Shown: piece by piece, positions 49,705-60,688 of the stretch
Layout of the letters: the number at the start of each line of letters is the position of its first letter
Position numbering within the stretch: position 1 is the stretch's first letter
Assembly: GCA_900073065.1 (NCBI GenBank)
Contig: FJOG01000008.1
Span: 1,321,353-1,385,352 of the forward strand
From: Phialocephala subalpina
Lineage: Eukaryota; Ascomycota; Leotiomycetes; Helotiales; Mollisiaceae
Length of the DNA stretch: 64,000 bases
Direction of reading: 5' to 3'
Program-made: the position numbers and the translations under genes
Notes under the pieces: model-generated
Told to the model about the DNA's origin: nothing
Databases searched by the model: none
The model's input: only the letters and a program-made list of their open reading frames with translations

Positions 49705-50686
49705 CTTGAGATAGGAACTTCTTGACCACCATCTATCTGGTGGGCAAGTGAAGTGACGATGAATTGAAAACGAGAGACAGAGGCTCTCGCAACGAGCAGA
49801 AAGGCTTTCAGATGCGGGGACATTGCCTTGCCAAGGGTTGCCCGGGTTTCAATAAAGATCAAATCACTCAAGACTAGGTTCTGCCGTCCACGGACAAACC
49901 CCATGACCTGAGATCAGCAACGGTGCAAATTCGTCCCATCTCTCTGCGATAAAATCTTCAGCCGCCCGAAGAGCTAAAACTCAACAGAACCGGCCATAAT
50001 CACGCCGTCCCCAGAAATATACATTTGAAGTAAGTTTTTCCCAAATCAAGTTTAGTTTCTCTCTTGACGGGTCGATAGCTGGCGATCGTCCTTATGACAA
50101 GTCGATCGTGCACGATGCTGATTGGTCTAAAAACCCAGATTGTCCGTCAAAAGCGGGATGTGAAGGATCAACCCCTTGGCAGCATACGCGAGACCACATT
50201 TATAGAAAACCAAGATCTGTGGCACCCAATGAGAATAGAGCGGAAATTAAGCATAAAAATATCTGCCTTGTCCTGGGAAAAGGGGGCACCTCGGCTAACT
50301 ATTTTCCGTCAAGTGGAAAAGAGAGGAGCCAAACAGTCATCAGAACTTTGTGGCGACATCCTGGAGGTGGCTTGCAGGACAAGAGAAAAGGTGTGCAAAA
50401 TGTGGAAAGTGAGGATCCTGCGATCGGTGATGGGAGATGATCGCGTGATAACAAGGTCAATGCTGATCTGTGACTAACCAGCGTACTTATTGATTGTCGG
50501 CCTGTTAAGTGAAGATAGACAAATATCGCGATATCCAGGTCTAGGGATTGTTCCAGCAGATCGACAGAGTCGTAAGTTTGACCACAAACACTAACACAAT
50601 TGTTATTATACTGATCGATGTACAAGGCAGTTTTGAAAGTCGGGTGCATCACTTGAAAGTTCAGCAGCAAGAAGAATTCCGCTAAG
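49705..50686. other. Divergent intergenic region; no gene supported
   Basis: Shared upstream region of the membrane-protein gene and the GPI-protein gene. Plus frames at 50,094-50,477 overlap each other and have no domain. Confidence 0.45.
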
Positions 50687-51556
50687 ATGCACCCCCTTAC
50701 ACTTGTTAACTTCCTCTTCGCCTGCCTCGCAGTAGCCACAGCTGCAACAATCACCAGCGTAACTCCAGCCCCAGCTCCAACTTCACATCACAAGGATCTC
50801 CTACGAGCCCGCCTTCTCCTTGCTCGATCAAAACGCGATGACATCGACAATCTCGACTTCTGCTACGGGGACCATTCTATCTGCGAAGAGAACAATAACC
50901 TCCATGGGGCATGCGAAGCTTTCGAAACGCAAGACGATCAAACCCAATTCTATGAGTGTCTTTGCGGAAATGGATATGTTTCTGTAAACCAAGCGTTAGT
51001 CATGTCAATATTCCTCGAAGTCTTTCCATCACTCACACAAAGCAGTTGCGGATGGTGCGATGATGTCTTCGGCCTCTCAGGCGACATGGATAGCTTTTAC
51101 TTCGATCAATGCTCCAGCTATAGCTTCACCGTCGCGCCCATCCCATCAAGCGTCTTGGCTCTTGAATCCTCCTACAATGCAACCTATACCGGCACCATGC
51201 CAGTCGGCGTAACACTCACACAAGGAAGTGGAGGAAGCTCTCAAGCAACAACGACTGGTACTGGGACAAGTCGAGTATCGAAAACTTCGGCAGGTGGGAG
51301 CGGGTTTCCTCTGCAGACCGGCAGCAGCACTAGTTCTAAGAAAAGCACTTCTACTCCAGCGTCAAGCACCATTACACTTGGTGGTGGAACCCTCAGTACT
51401 CCAACAGCGCAGGGAAGCACGTCGCAAAATTTGGTGGCCACACAAACAATAACTCGAGCTCCAGGAACAGGTAGCGCGGCGGGGCTGAAGTGTTTGGATG
51501 CATTATTGATGAGCGGGGTCGTGTTCGCGATCTCGATGGTGTTTGCGTTGTTATAA
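50687..51556 (+). CDS. Probable GPI-anchored cell-wall protein with N-terminal Cys domain
   Basis: It opens with a signal peptide (MHPLTLVNFLFACLAVATA) and then LARSKRD, a likely processing site. A Cys domain of about 90 residues follows (FCYGDHSICEE, GACEAFET, YECLCGNGYVSVNQ, CGWCDDVFGL, QCSSYSF), then a Ser/Thr/Gly-rich stalk and a C-terminal hydrophobic tail (LLMSGVVFAISMVFALL) behind a small-residue site (PGTGSAAG), the layout of a GPI signal. A 48-bp intron at 50,995-51,042 (GTTAGT...CAAAG) is likely: it is a multiple of three and lacks stops, so the frame is open either way, but splicing joins VNQ directly to ASCGWC and removes a hydrophobic stretch that breaks the Cys domain. 289 residues unspliced, 273 spliced. 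Confidence 0.72.
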   Translation: MHPLTLVNFLFACLAVATAATITSVTPAPAPTSHHKDLLRARLLLARSKRDDIDNLDFCYGDHSICEENNNLHGACEAFETQDDQTQFYECLCGNGYVSVNQALVMSIFLEVFPSLTQSSCGWCDDVFGLSGDMDSFYFDQCSSYSFTVAPIPSSVLALESSYNATYTGTMPVGVTLTQGSGGSSQATTTGTGTSRVSKTSAGGSGFPLQTGSSTSSKKSTSTPASSTITLGGGTLSTPTAQGSTSQNLVATQTITRAPGTGSAAGLKCLDALLMSGVVFAISMVFALL

Positions 51557-52487
51557 GGGTGGTTTAGGTATGGGTGTTGAGGCCATTTCGTAATTGGGAG
51601 AATATGAAGGCTGACGCCGAGGTCTATGGACCAGCGGAAGGTCTTATGGTGATTGAATCCGACCTTCGCTTAAGAAAAGGGAGGCTAGTTACCAAGTGGC
51701 ATACAGCGGGTACATTTGTTAAGCTACATAGAGTAACTCAAGCCTTGTTGGATAGCAGTCCTACGCGTTCCGATAAGAGAAGTACGTTCTTGTCAGAATT
51801 CCTTTTCGTTTCAGCGCATTCTCACGAAGTCTTTCTCCACTTTTCTCTTCGCAATCTCTGCAATCGTGCTGCTTGCGATGCACGGCAATGAATGTTGACA
51901 GGAATTCGGCGACCATGAGTGCATGACTGATTGAGAAGACCAATAAAAATGCGAATATTTCACCTTTATGGAGTATATCCTCGTTTTTTCTGTTTGGTTG
52001 GTCGTTCTCACTAATTGGCTGAGATATTCTGCTGTGCGCTAGTAGATTTATCTCAATGTATTTAATTGAATTGTAGAGGATTCCTTTTACGGGTTCGCTA
52101 AAACTCCGTTGGGTTTGAACTGCACTAACTGTACTTTATTACAAGTTCTCAGTCCTCGTAAACTTTCTGCCAATTGCGCAATGCGAACCTAGTGGGTGTG
52201 GACTGCGCTGACCGTACCTTGCTGCAAGTTCTCAGTCCTCGGATACTTATTTCTCATCTGCCAAATACGCAATGCGAGGGTTGATTTGATTGGTTGGTGG
52301 CTCCAGCGCTCTCGGTTACGGGCCCTGATGGCAGGAAATGTCTCCGAGCTGCGACTGCGATTTGTAACATACTCGAGGAGGACAACTTGACCTAACATAC
52401 CACTGACTCTCATGTCAGGTTCTTCTGCAGTAAAAAAAACCCTTTTCCAGCCCCACTTTTCACCAATAGCCTCGAATTATCCAAATC
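51557..52487. other. Intergenic DNA; nothing recognised
   Basis: A loosely repeated phrase (a CTGACTGTAC/TTGCTGCAAG-like stretch followed by TTCTCAGTCCTCG) occurs near 52,125-52,155 and 52,205-52,240. No gene was seen. Confidence 0.45.
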
Positions 52488-53512
52488 ATGGTGCAACTTT
52501 CACACGTCACGCAGGCCAACGAGAGCTTTGCTCGTGACCAAGAGGATAATGCCGGGGTTGTGTGCGTCTTTTCCGGAGCCACCGGAGGCATAGGAGAAGG
52601 CACGTTAGAGAGACTGGTTGTCATGTTCCAGGGAGCAACATTTTATGTCTTGGGGAGATCAGCTGAACGTTTTACAACCCAACGTGCGAAGCTCGAAAGC
52701 CTCAACCCAAGTCTCAAGCTAGTTTTCCTCGAGACCCAGGTCTCCTTGATCGCCGATATCGATGCAGCTACCCAGAAGATCTTGGCCGTTGAGAAAAAGG
52801 TGGATTACCTCTACATGAGCCAAGCCTGCTTCCCTGTCAATGCTCCTCGGTGTATGTGCCTGCCGTTTTTGAACTTGCGATCGCCTGACTGACAAGTGAT
52901 ATAGACACGAAAGAAGGCCTCGATCTCTGCTTTGTCATTCAATACTACTCCAGGGTGCGGCTGGTAATGAATCTCCTACCGCTCCTTCGCAAGTCGTCGC
53001 GGCCGCGTGTTCTAAGCGTGCTCAGTGGTGGGAAGGAGGGGAAAATTCGAGAGGATGACATTGGTCTCGAAAACCCAAAGAATTATTCTTTCAGCGCAGC
53101 AATTCTCCATCATGCTACAATCACGACCCTGACGTTTGAATACTTGGCCAAGAATTACAAGAACATTGCCTTCATGCACACTTTTCCCGGTCTCGTGCGG
53201 ACTGGCATCTTCTCCAGTGTAGTGGCCCCAGAGTCATCCGGAATCTTGGCCAGAGTACTCACGGCGACCATGAGCAGTTTTGGCAGTATATTGGTATGGC
53301 TTGCCGGGGCGTCGCCGTTGGATTGTGGCGCAAGACAGGCTTTCATCCTCACCAGCGCTATGTATGGCCCAGGCTCCTGGCGCATCGATCAGAACAGTGA
53401 AGCAGTCACTGCACCTGGCGTACTGGAACAGTATAGAGAACAGGGATGGCCTGAGAAAGTTTGGAACTTCAACTTGGGCGTTTTCGAGAAAGCTTTGGGT
53501 ACAAGTGAATGA
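52488..53512 (+). CDS. Atypical short-chain dehydrogenase/reductase-like protein
   Basis: Exons 52488-52851 and 52905-53512 (53-bp intron, GTATGT...ATATAG) give 323 residues. The Rossmann start VCVFSGATGGIGEGTLE has the TGxxxGxG-type NAD(P) loop in the form SGATGGIG. LGRSAERF follows the second strand, PRVLSVLSGG stands for the catalytic-Ser strand, and FMHTFPGLVRTGI is the conserved PG-V-T after the active site. The YxxxK pair is incomplete: NYSFSAAILHHA offers Tyr but no Lys four residues on. Fungal relatives with the same change are known as SDR-like, so it may bind NAD(P) without classical catalysis or use other residues. No signal peptide. Neighbours do not point to a pathway. Confidence 0.8.
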
Positions 53513-54275
53513 GTCTCTAGTTGTGGCCATGAAAGATGGGATGGGCTACATTTTGAAGTCGTTGATCCTAGGTCTGCAAATGCTTGTGGGAACGAGGGCC
53601 ACTCGTTTATTAGTTGAAAAATCTCTATGTATTACAGTTTTGTTGATCAGTTCTTGATAAGCCAGTGGCTAAGGATGAAGTGACCAAGCTTGGCGCTAGA
53701 ATGTCCTAATTGTCGTGAAACCTTCATATCTGAGATGATACCGACTCGACTGCTTATGGATCTTGAAGTACTTCAGCTATCTGGCTCAAAGCAGCAAAGT
53801 TTATCTAGCTCCGGATGTAGGCTCGGTGACTGTATACAAAATGCCCAAGTTATCCGAGCTTACGGAGGTGCCAGACCTAAGTTTAGGCTCACCGCCTTCG
53901 CTCGCAGGGATTAATTTGTATGGGCAAAATGATTTGGTTGGTGGCAGAACCAAGGCGGTGAGCCTAAACTTAGGTCTGGCACCTCCGTAGTACTCCTCGT
54001 CGATATCGCACCCACGCTCCAAATCTTCATACATGAAGGTCAACACCCCAACTTCCACAACCACTTCTACATCTATTAACTGTAAACAGATTCGCTTAGA
54101 CTTTACGATGGAGAAGAAGAAGTGATATCGCGATGCGCTCCTGACTCCTATCCTACCTCAGTAGCTCGTGAAAGCGAGGGGCAGCAATGCGCGCAAGATT
54201 GCGGGACCCAAACCCAAACCCAGACATTCCAACAGCATATCAACGAGCACCTCGAAGACCCTACCGAAGCTAAGA
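53513..54275. other. Intergenic DNA around the MITE
   Basis: Apart from the MITE no structure was seen. Minus frame 53,801-54,064 only exists because it runs through the MITE arms. Confidence 0.5.
53863..53987. mobile_element. MITE with perfect terminal inverted repeats and TA duplication
   Basis: Arms 53,863-53,898 and 53,952-53,987 are exact inverted copies (36 bp each) around a 53-bp spacer. Outside each end is TA (53,861-53,862 and 53,988-53,989), the target duplication of Tc1/mariner-type transposition. Termini are CGGAGGTGCC...GGCACCTCCG. At 125 bp with no coding capacity it is a non-autonomous element. Perfect arms imply a recent insertion or one protected from RIP by its short length. 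Confidence 0.8.
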
Positions 54276-54603
54276 TTAACCACCAAGACAACACTCACGA
54301 GTCTACCCTACGACATCATCCTGCAAACATTCAAGAACCTATGCTTGGGATCGGCCACTTGCGTCGGGCTCACTTGCAGCCAGCTGTTCATGAAGATGCG
54401 AAGTAATATAATGGTCATGATCCTGATCATTTATTTAAGTACTGGGAACAATTTTGGTTTGTCTCTCAGGACCGTCGCTACTTAGAATACAATGGTGGGA
54501 GAATTGCCCCTGCCGTTGGAACTGGGGTACGCCCGAATATGAAGCCATGTGCTCTTATTTCAGGGAATGGAAAGCTTATGGTACCTGAACTATGGAGGGT
54601 TGT
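54276..54603 (+). pseudogene. F-box-like tandem copy A (truncated remnant)
   Basis: The readable core SLPYDIILQTFKNLCLGSA followed by TCVGLTCSQLF matches the cores of copies B and C (DLPYxxILKIF...LGxTCxQxY). After TCSQLFMKM similarity stops. A later piece in another frame (NCPCRWNWGTPEYEAMCSYF, ending TGA near 54,590) may belong to it. No in-frame ATG. F-box motifs recruit target proteins to SCF ubiquitin ligases through Skp1; here only the motif is left. Confidence 0.5.
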
Positions 54604-54705
54604 GCAGTGCGGGCGCTGAACTGTACCTCGCACACCCTCGCTAGACGTTCTCTCGCTTAGAGCCCCTTTAAAAAGAAGGCAAAACTTACAGCATTGCCCC
54701 CCTCA

Positions 54706-54721
54706 CCCCCCCCCCCCCCCC
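54706..54721. repeat. C16 homopolymer
   Basis: Sixteen consecutive C, preceded by CCCCCCTCA. Likely length-variable. Confidence 0.85.
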
Positions 54722-55579
54722 AAAAAGCATAAATTCCGTGAATTGACCCGTAAAAAGACTGGGTGTGCAATAAATAAGTCCTATATGACCGGTATCAAAT
54801 GCCGTGGTAGTTTTTGTGAGGTGGAGTAGAGGTGGAAAGGTGGGACGGGAAGGTCTGAAGAAAAAAAGAGTCGACATCGAAGGAGAGCGACGCGAAGCTT
54901 CCTACGTAGATAGGAAATGCAAAAAGGTAGGCTCATGGATCTATGTCTACAGGTGCAAGCAGCTGGAGATATCCACGAACAGTTCCTTTAAGAGCTTTCA
55001 ACCTTGCTCTCTGATGTGAATTGTTGGGTTGCCCCGTACTTCACCTGTGTCTTTGAGCCGAAATGAAACCTTTGCTTATTTAAATATATACTTGCTTGTG
55101 TGATTCTACAAAACTCAGTTAGTTTATCATGTGATGCTCCCGGGCCGATATATATCCTCTATCCACTTCGGCATCGAGAGCTGGCTTCCGAGTAACCCGC
55201 CGTTGCACTCAACCTTGACTTGCACGGAAGCATATGCAGGAGGTACCGGTAAGCCCACCCAAGAACCATGAAACATTTGATTGATCGATGCGCATGCATG
55301 TTCCTCTACCTTCAACAAACGCAAAAGGCCCAAAAATAACTATATTGACTATGCCCCTGTAGACTTCAGTTGCATATCCCTCGAAGCTTCGCCGTTGGAA
55401 TACTAAGCACTCTTGATCTCAGCCACACGACGGTACCGCTTCGAGATGCGGTCATGACTTCACCACCTCAACTTCTACAAGGCGAACAAGGCTAACAAAG
55501 CGGAGGAAGTGACGCCAGTGAGGGGGTCAGTATCGATCAAACCATCAACGGCCATGGTTTTGAAACAAGCGATCTCACG

Positions 55580-56365
55580 GAGGTGGATACACAAATTGTT
55601 ACCGAAACAAAGCTGCCAAAGATACTCTTCGACCTTCCCTACAATGTCATACTCAAGATCTTTGAAGAACTTGGTCTTGGGATGAGTGCATCTCTTGGGG
55701 TTACATGCAGCCAGATATATGCTTATCTAAAGCTCTACCATCCGTTGTCAGTATGTCTTGGCACTCGATTTTGCGTTGCAGGATGTGATCTTTGGAAAAG
55801 AAAACAGCTCAGGGGTTACACCTATGCATACGTAGATGATTGATTAGAATTTCTCAGAAAACGTTTTGGCGGTGCGAATCACAGCGTTCAATGCAAGAGC
55901 TCCTTTGGCAAACTGCTCCAAGATGAGCGGATCACAGAAGGTTATCGGCTTTGGGAGGGTGTCAGAGCCGTCAGATTGCTCAATAACGATGTCTATGGCG
56001 ACCAAAAATGTGGAAAAATGCAAGCACTCATGTACGAGGTCAATGAACAACTATTGTGGGAGAGATATGAAGATTGGTCAGCATCCTAGATTGGAGTGGA
56101 GAGATCTGAGAACGGCGCATACACAGGATCTGGCAAGTTTGGAGGATATATGCTGCCTAGTCCGCATAATTTTGGAGACGGATGGTATTCGGAAGCTTTC
56201 AGAACCACTTCGAATAATTATGATGGCTTTACGGAAAGGAGGAATTGGAAGAAGTATTGGATAGGGTATAACTTCGTGAAGGACAAGGGGGAGTTTCTAA
56301 TGCCCGCTCTAGAGGTCCATTTGTGGGACTTTTGGTCAGAGGGTCTCAAGATGTTCGAGCTGTGA
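55580..56365 (+). pseudogene. F-box-like tandem copy B (two in-frame stops)
   Basis: One frame runs from TETKLPKILFDLPYNVILKIF through GVTCSQIYAYLKLYHPLS to the C-terminal block GGYMLPSPHNFGDGWYSEAF, NWKKYWIGYNFVKD and DFWSEGLKMFEL with TGA at 56,363-56,365. It is interrupted by TGA at about 55,841-55,843 and TAG near 56,087. Sequence on both sides of each stop stays in the same frame and matches the family (for example LLNNDVYGDQKCGKMQAL between them). The C-terminal block is clearly homologous to that of copy C. No ATG is seen in frame at the left. A non-functional paralog is the simplest reading; F-box-type substrate adaptor by descent. Confidence 0.6.
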
Positions 56366-56891
56366 TGGTTGATGGGACGTTCCTGGGAATCGAAGCACAT
56401 GCAGGCAGGCTGTTTAGCAGCCAAAAGACATGTATCTCCATTACCCTGGTAAAGAAATGAACAGTAAGAAGGGTAATTAGTCTCAATTTTCACTAAAAGC
56501 AACGACTTCCTCTAAGACACCTACTTGAGCCTCGAAGTTAAAAGTGATCTTGAAGAAAATATGCTTCGAGCTTGAGAGAAGTGACTTGATCCATACCTGT
56601 GATGTCAAGAAGGACACAAAATTCAAGCGACGGTAGCAAAATAGCGCACGAGACTTTGTGTGATTATTTTGGACTTCAAGAGTGGACGCTATTCCATTTT
56701 CGACCCGCTCATCTTCGGTGACCTCCTCCGCCAAAGCCTCTTCCTCTTCGAAGTCCGACGCGTTTTGTTATCTTTACAAGATGGCATCACATACAAACAC
56801 AACTCCAATTTACGTACTTATTATCACAAGAGACTCTCCTGACAATAATTGCACGAATCTACAGCATAACATACGATGAAACGAAGATTAA

Positions 56892-57724
56892 ATACGACCT
56901 CCTTCCGAAATTCTCCGATCAGACCAAAGTGACCACGTCGAACCGAGCGCAACCCCGCACTTCTCGAACCAGATCTCGGTTGACACCACAAAGACAAATC
57001 CGAAGCTACCTACCGCCATTAACGATCTGCCCTACGACATCATACTAAAGATCTTCAACCTCGTTGGCAAAGGCCAAGCAACCTGCCTTGGTCTGACATG
57101 TCCACAATTCTACGCATATCTCAAGATCTACCACCCGTCACCAGTCCCCCTATATTGCAGACTATGCAACTGTCGCGAACGGGCCGATGGTTGCTTCCAT
57201 CAGAGGACGTGTATCAAAGAGCTCTGCAAGCATCTCGTGACAGTTGGGTCTGCAATCGCGAAGGGATATCGAGCTCGGGAGTTTGTGTTCTCCGACAGGT
57301 CAGTAGTAGCACGGCTACTGAAGGTTGAAGTTATAGCGTGGATGGAGAAATTTGCTGGGCCGACTTGGACTGTTATTGTGATTGCCATGTCAATTCTCGG
57401 GGACTGATAGCAAGGTGCAAAGACTATGATTGTGGATTTAGGTTGGCGGACACGAGCCTCGGTTCTTGGATAGGATGGGGTCGATATGAAAATCCGGAAG
57501 AGACTTCGTGTCTCCCTTCTCCGCACAATCTGGGGCACGATTGGTATGAGGAAGCATGGAGCATCGCCGCTGGCAATCTAGGTAATCACTTAGATATGAG
57601 CCACTTCAGAAAATATTGGAAAGGGTTCAACTTGGTAAAGGACGACTTGGACAGGCTTGAAGATATCATCGATCAACATCATTGGGAGATGTGGTCTGAA
57701 GGTCTCGGATCGCTCGGAATCTGA
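56892..57724 (+). pseudogene. F-box-like tandem copy C (probably disrupted)
   Basis: The open frame after a TAA at about 56,889 reads AINDLPYDIILKIFNLVGKG, then TCLGLTCPQFYAYLKIYHP, then a Cys-rich stretch (YCRLCNCRERADGC, RTCIKELCKHL) to a TGA near 57,406. The C-terminal family block (SCLPSPHNLGHDWYEEAW, FRKYWKGFNLVKDDL, WEMWSEGLGSLGI, stop 57,724) is in another frame that opens near 57,338. A 38-bp GTCAGT...TTATAG segment at about 57,299-57,336 could be a very short intron restoring the frame, otherwise a frameshift is present. No in-frame ATG is visible. The best preserved of the three copies. Confidence 0.5.
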
Positions 57725-58531
57725 TGGGGTTGGTCGTGGAGTTGAGGGAAATTGCCTAGCTGAACAGTTGGCAGTTGACTTGGAGGTGTTTTATGGACAC
57801 TGTGCTACAAGTGGTATGGGACTTATGGAACAATGGAAGGCCATTTTATCTTCTCTATCGCCAGATGCTCCGAGCTGGCTTGGCTTTTGATGGAAACTCG
57901 TCTCGCACTGGAAGGTGGGAATTCAGACACGGAGGCAAAATCTGGGCGTGGAAGATTGATACTGTAGAAAAATTAATGAGAAGATCATCCAGCAATCCGA
58001 AACAATCAGCTTTCCAAAACCTTTCAATTGATAGGGATTCAGTCCCACTTCCTAGAAGAGTCCCCGACCCAGTGATATTCGATTTTAATTCTGTCCATGG
58101 GTATTGCCATCTAACTACTCGTTCAATCTCCTCGCAAAGTAGTATCCGCAAAATGACCTAAAAATAGCATGGAAATTCCCCGCATCTCCTTCCACCGTCC
58201 CCAAGTCCACTTCCACATTGCACTGGACATACGCTTGCACCCGGCCTCGGCCCCAGACTCGACCTCAATCTCCATCAAGAGAGAAAACCGCCTCGTTGTT
58301 GGTTCTTCCATTCGGTTTTGACGGACATGGGATGATTAGTGAATCTAGTCATGTTGTCAGGTGATGGGACGACATTTAAATTGCCATCCAAGCAATCAAG
58401 CCTCACTCCCCCATACCTGTTGCATGGTCTCGGGCAACTTTGGGGAACTAAGATGGCCCAAAAATAACACCGATATATCCTCATCTTTACATTGAGCAGT
58501 TGCTTGGGGCAGGAGCGGGGACCGTTCAATC
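57725..58531. other. Intergenic DNA; nothing recognised
   Basis: Overlapping frames on both strands at 57,775-58,161 lack domains. The right end is the 3' region of the next, minus-strand gene. Confidence 0.45.
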
Positions 58532-59636
58532 TCAGACGAATGAAGTCGTTGTTGCTTCCGAAGAGACAGAGGTAGAGGTCATGGTAAACATAGTAGTCCA
58601 GACCGTCGTAGTCACTTTAGGAGCATCATCAGTCGGACTCGTAGAGGTGTCGGAAGAGGTTGCAGTCTGCTCGGGAGTGGATGTAAAAACTGAGGAGGTT
58701 TGGAAAGGTGCATCTGATGTGCTCCAAGTGGAAGATGATTCAGTTGGTGTTGGATCCAAAGATGTGGCTGCAATTGAGCTCCATGTCATCATGACGGTGG
58801 ATGTCTCCCATGCAGTGGTGGTGAGAGAAGAAGCTGTGCAGTTGCAGTTGTGATCTGCTGGTGGGGCTGAATTATGCTTTCTGGAAGAGTGATGAGAAAA
58901 GTATTGATCGAAAAGAAAGTCCTGAGTATCTTCGAAAAACGTACCTCATGACGTAGCCCAAAATTCCACCTATGATTCCGCAAATTATAAGTGCGACCAG
59001 TATATAAATTGATCTGACGAATAAGCTCAACTTAGCCCACCACATTCGCAGCCGACGACGACGAGAGGTTTCTGTTAGCGTCTGCTCTGGATCCGAAGAC
59101 TGAGTTGCTCTCGGAGACTGATTGTCCTGGAGTTGTCCGATCTGGTCATCGGACCCAGAAGATGGCTCTGAATCGATATTATCTTCGGAAGGAATCACTG
59201 ATCCCGGGTGACGGATAGGCAGCGTTGAATCATTGAAAGTGTGGGCTGGGGATGTGGATTCAGCGACGGAATTACGGTTGACAGCGCGAGGCAAAGCCGA
59301 AGTCGGAGTCGGCACAGGTGGTGAACCTGTGAGCACGTTTCTCGTTGTTCTGCCGGAACCAGAACGCGGTAATCTGGCGGCAGCTGGATGTAGAGTTGGT
59401 GCACTGAACCGATGGTGAGGTAGATGTTCTCGTATATGTCTTGCTAAATTGTGAAGCCTGACGTCCCGTTCCCATTGATCAAAATCTCGTATTGAAAAAT
59501 TATATGTGATGTTAGTTTGGGGCCCGTTGCTGTCTCCTACAATTGTGACTTGGTTGTTCCGAAATCGTAGGTTTTCGTAATTAGCATTTGGAGGGAGTGG
59601 CGCAGGCGCTTGGGGTCTGCTGAAGATCGTACCCAT
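58532..59636 (-). CDS. Single-pass membrane protein with possible N-myristoylation and an amyloid-like motif
   Basis: Exons 59636-58945 and 58880-58532 (64-bp intron) give 346 residues. I start at 59,636 because it gives MGTIFSRP, a fit to the N-myristoylation rule (Gly2, Ser6); an in-frame Met at 59,690 would only add 18 residues. Residues 18-35 read ANYENLRFRNNQVTIVGD, which lines up with two repeats in the divergent neighbour. A long Ser/Pro-rich disordered part follows, then basic RRRRLRMWWAK, one transmembrane helix (SIYILVALIICGIIGGIL, about 209-231) and a Thr/Ser-rich tail with CNC. Orientation by the positive-inside rule: N-terminus cytosolic, tail outside. Function unknown; the motif is the only hint. 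Confidence 0.7.
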
Positions 59637-60688
59637 GGCATCTCGAAGGCTGATAAAAAGGAAAATTGAAGGGATGATCGGCCTGCCCACAATAGGCTGT
59701 CGACTGTCTGATTGTGGACAACAGGCTTTGATAAGTGGTCGATGTTGAATGATGCAGCACAGCTCAGCTCACAGCAACAAACTTCGGTGTCTCAAGGACC
59801 CGGGAGGAGCAAGGCACCCAAGTCTCGAAACGGTGAGTCTCAAACCAATGAAGCATACATCATTATAAGCCCTGCCTCAGGAAAATTATATCATATTGCA
59901 TCGACGCAGCTTCGAAAATCCGATAATTTCCTCGTGAGTTGTGAAGAGGACAATAGACTGAGAACGCCTTCCACAAGGTCATTAACACAGGTACCTAAAT
60001 ATTTGCAGGAGGCAGGCAATCTTACTACTTTAGTACCCGGGGTAATAGTTGCGCCAAGATTTCTAGAGACTTCCTCAATTTCCGGGGAAATTGTCCAATC
60101 AGGTTTCCAGAATTTGTGAATTGTTACTTGCTTAAGTTGGGGTGCTTGGTGGAGATTTTGCAACTATTACTTCTGTGACGAAGTATATTTGGGCCGTGTC
60201 TTGGTTGTGACTACTCGTGTTTTAAGTCCCGCCCGACTTCGCGGTCTCGGTCGGCACCGCGCTGCCACGAGCCTCATCACGAAACTCACAAAAGAATGCC
60301 CTTTCTCAGAAAAAGCTTATCTGGCCCGATAGTCGAAGATATGAAGGGGGTTTTGGAGACGGTGGCCGCGAATCTTTCGTCTCGTCGCATCTGCGACTAA
60401 GCAGTTGACTCCGACATCAAGATCACTGCTCTCATCGACACTGCTGGGTCTTCACGTTCAAATCATCGACCTTCACAACTCCCACGCTCGCTTGACACTT
60501 GTCGAAGCCAGGAGCATACAGATACCAAGAGCAATTACAAAGTTGCAAAGGGGAGCAAAAGAACGATCAATCTGAAGAGATTGTGAAAGCTGGAGCAGGC
60601 AGAGATCTCTCTCATCATAAGCTTGGGTTCTGTGACGATACAATAACTTTTTTACCCTCCGCTGAGCATTGCCACACTACCTGAGAAT
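59637..60688. other. Intergenic region between the divergent motif-sharing genes
   Basis: It holds overlapping frames (59,712-60,119 plus; 59,891-60,163 minus, the latter with the protein-like stretch KYLGTCVNDLVEGVLSLL) that may be remnants of a lost gene, and a 33-codon frame at about 60,296 (MPFLRKSLSGPIVEDMKGVL). None has enough support to be called. Confidence 0.4.

Noticed and set aside
53801..54064. 87-codon minus frame with an ARPKFRLTA stretch
   Set aside because: It crosses the perfect inverted repeat of the MITE. The same peptide appears on both strands because the arms are inverted copies.
58500..58853. 117-codon plus frame over the tail of the membrane-protein gene
   Set aside because: Antisense of a Thr/Ser-rich exon; the minus reading is supported by an intron and a transmembrane segment.
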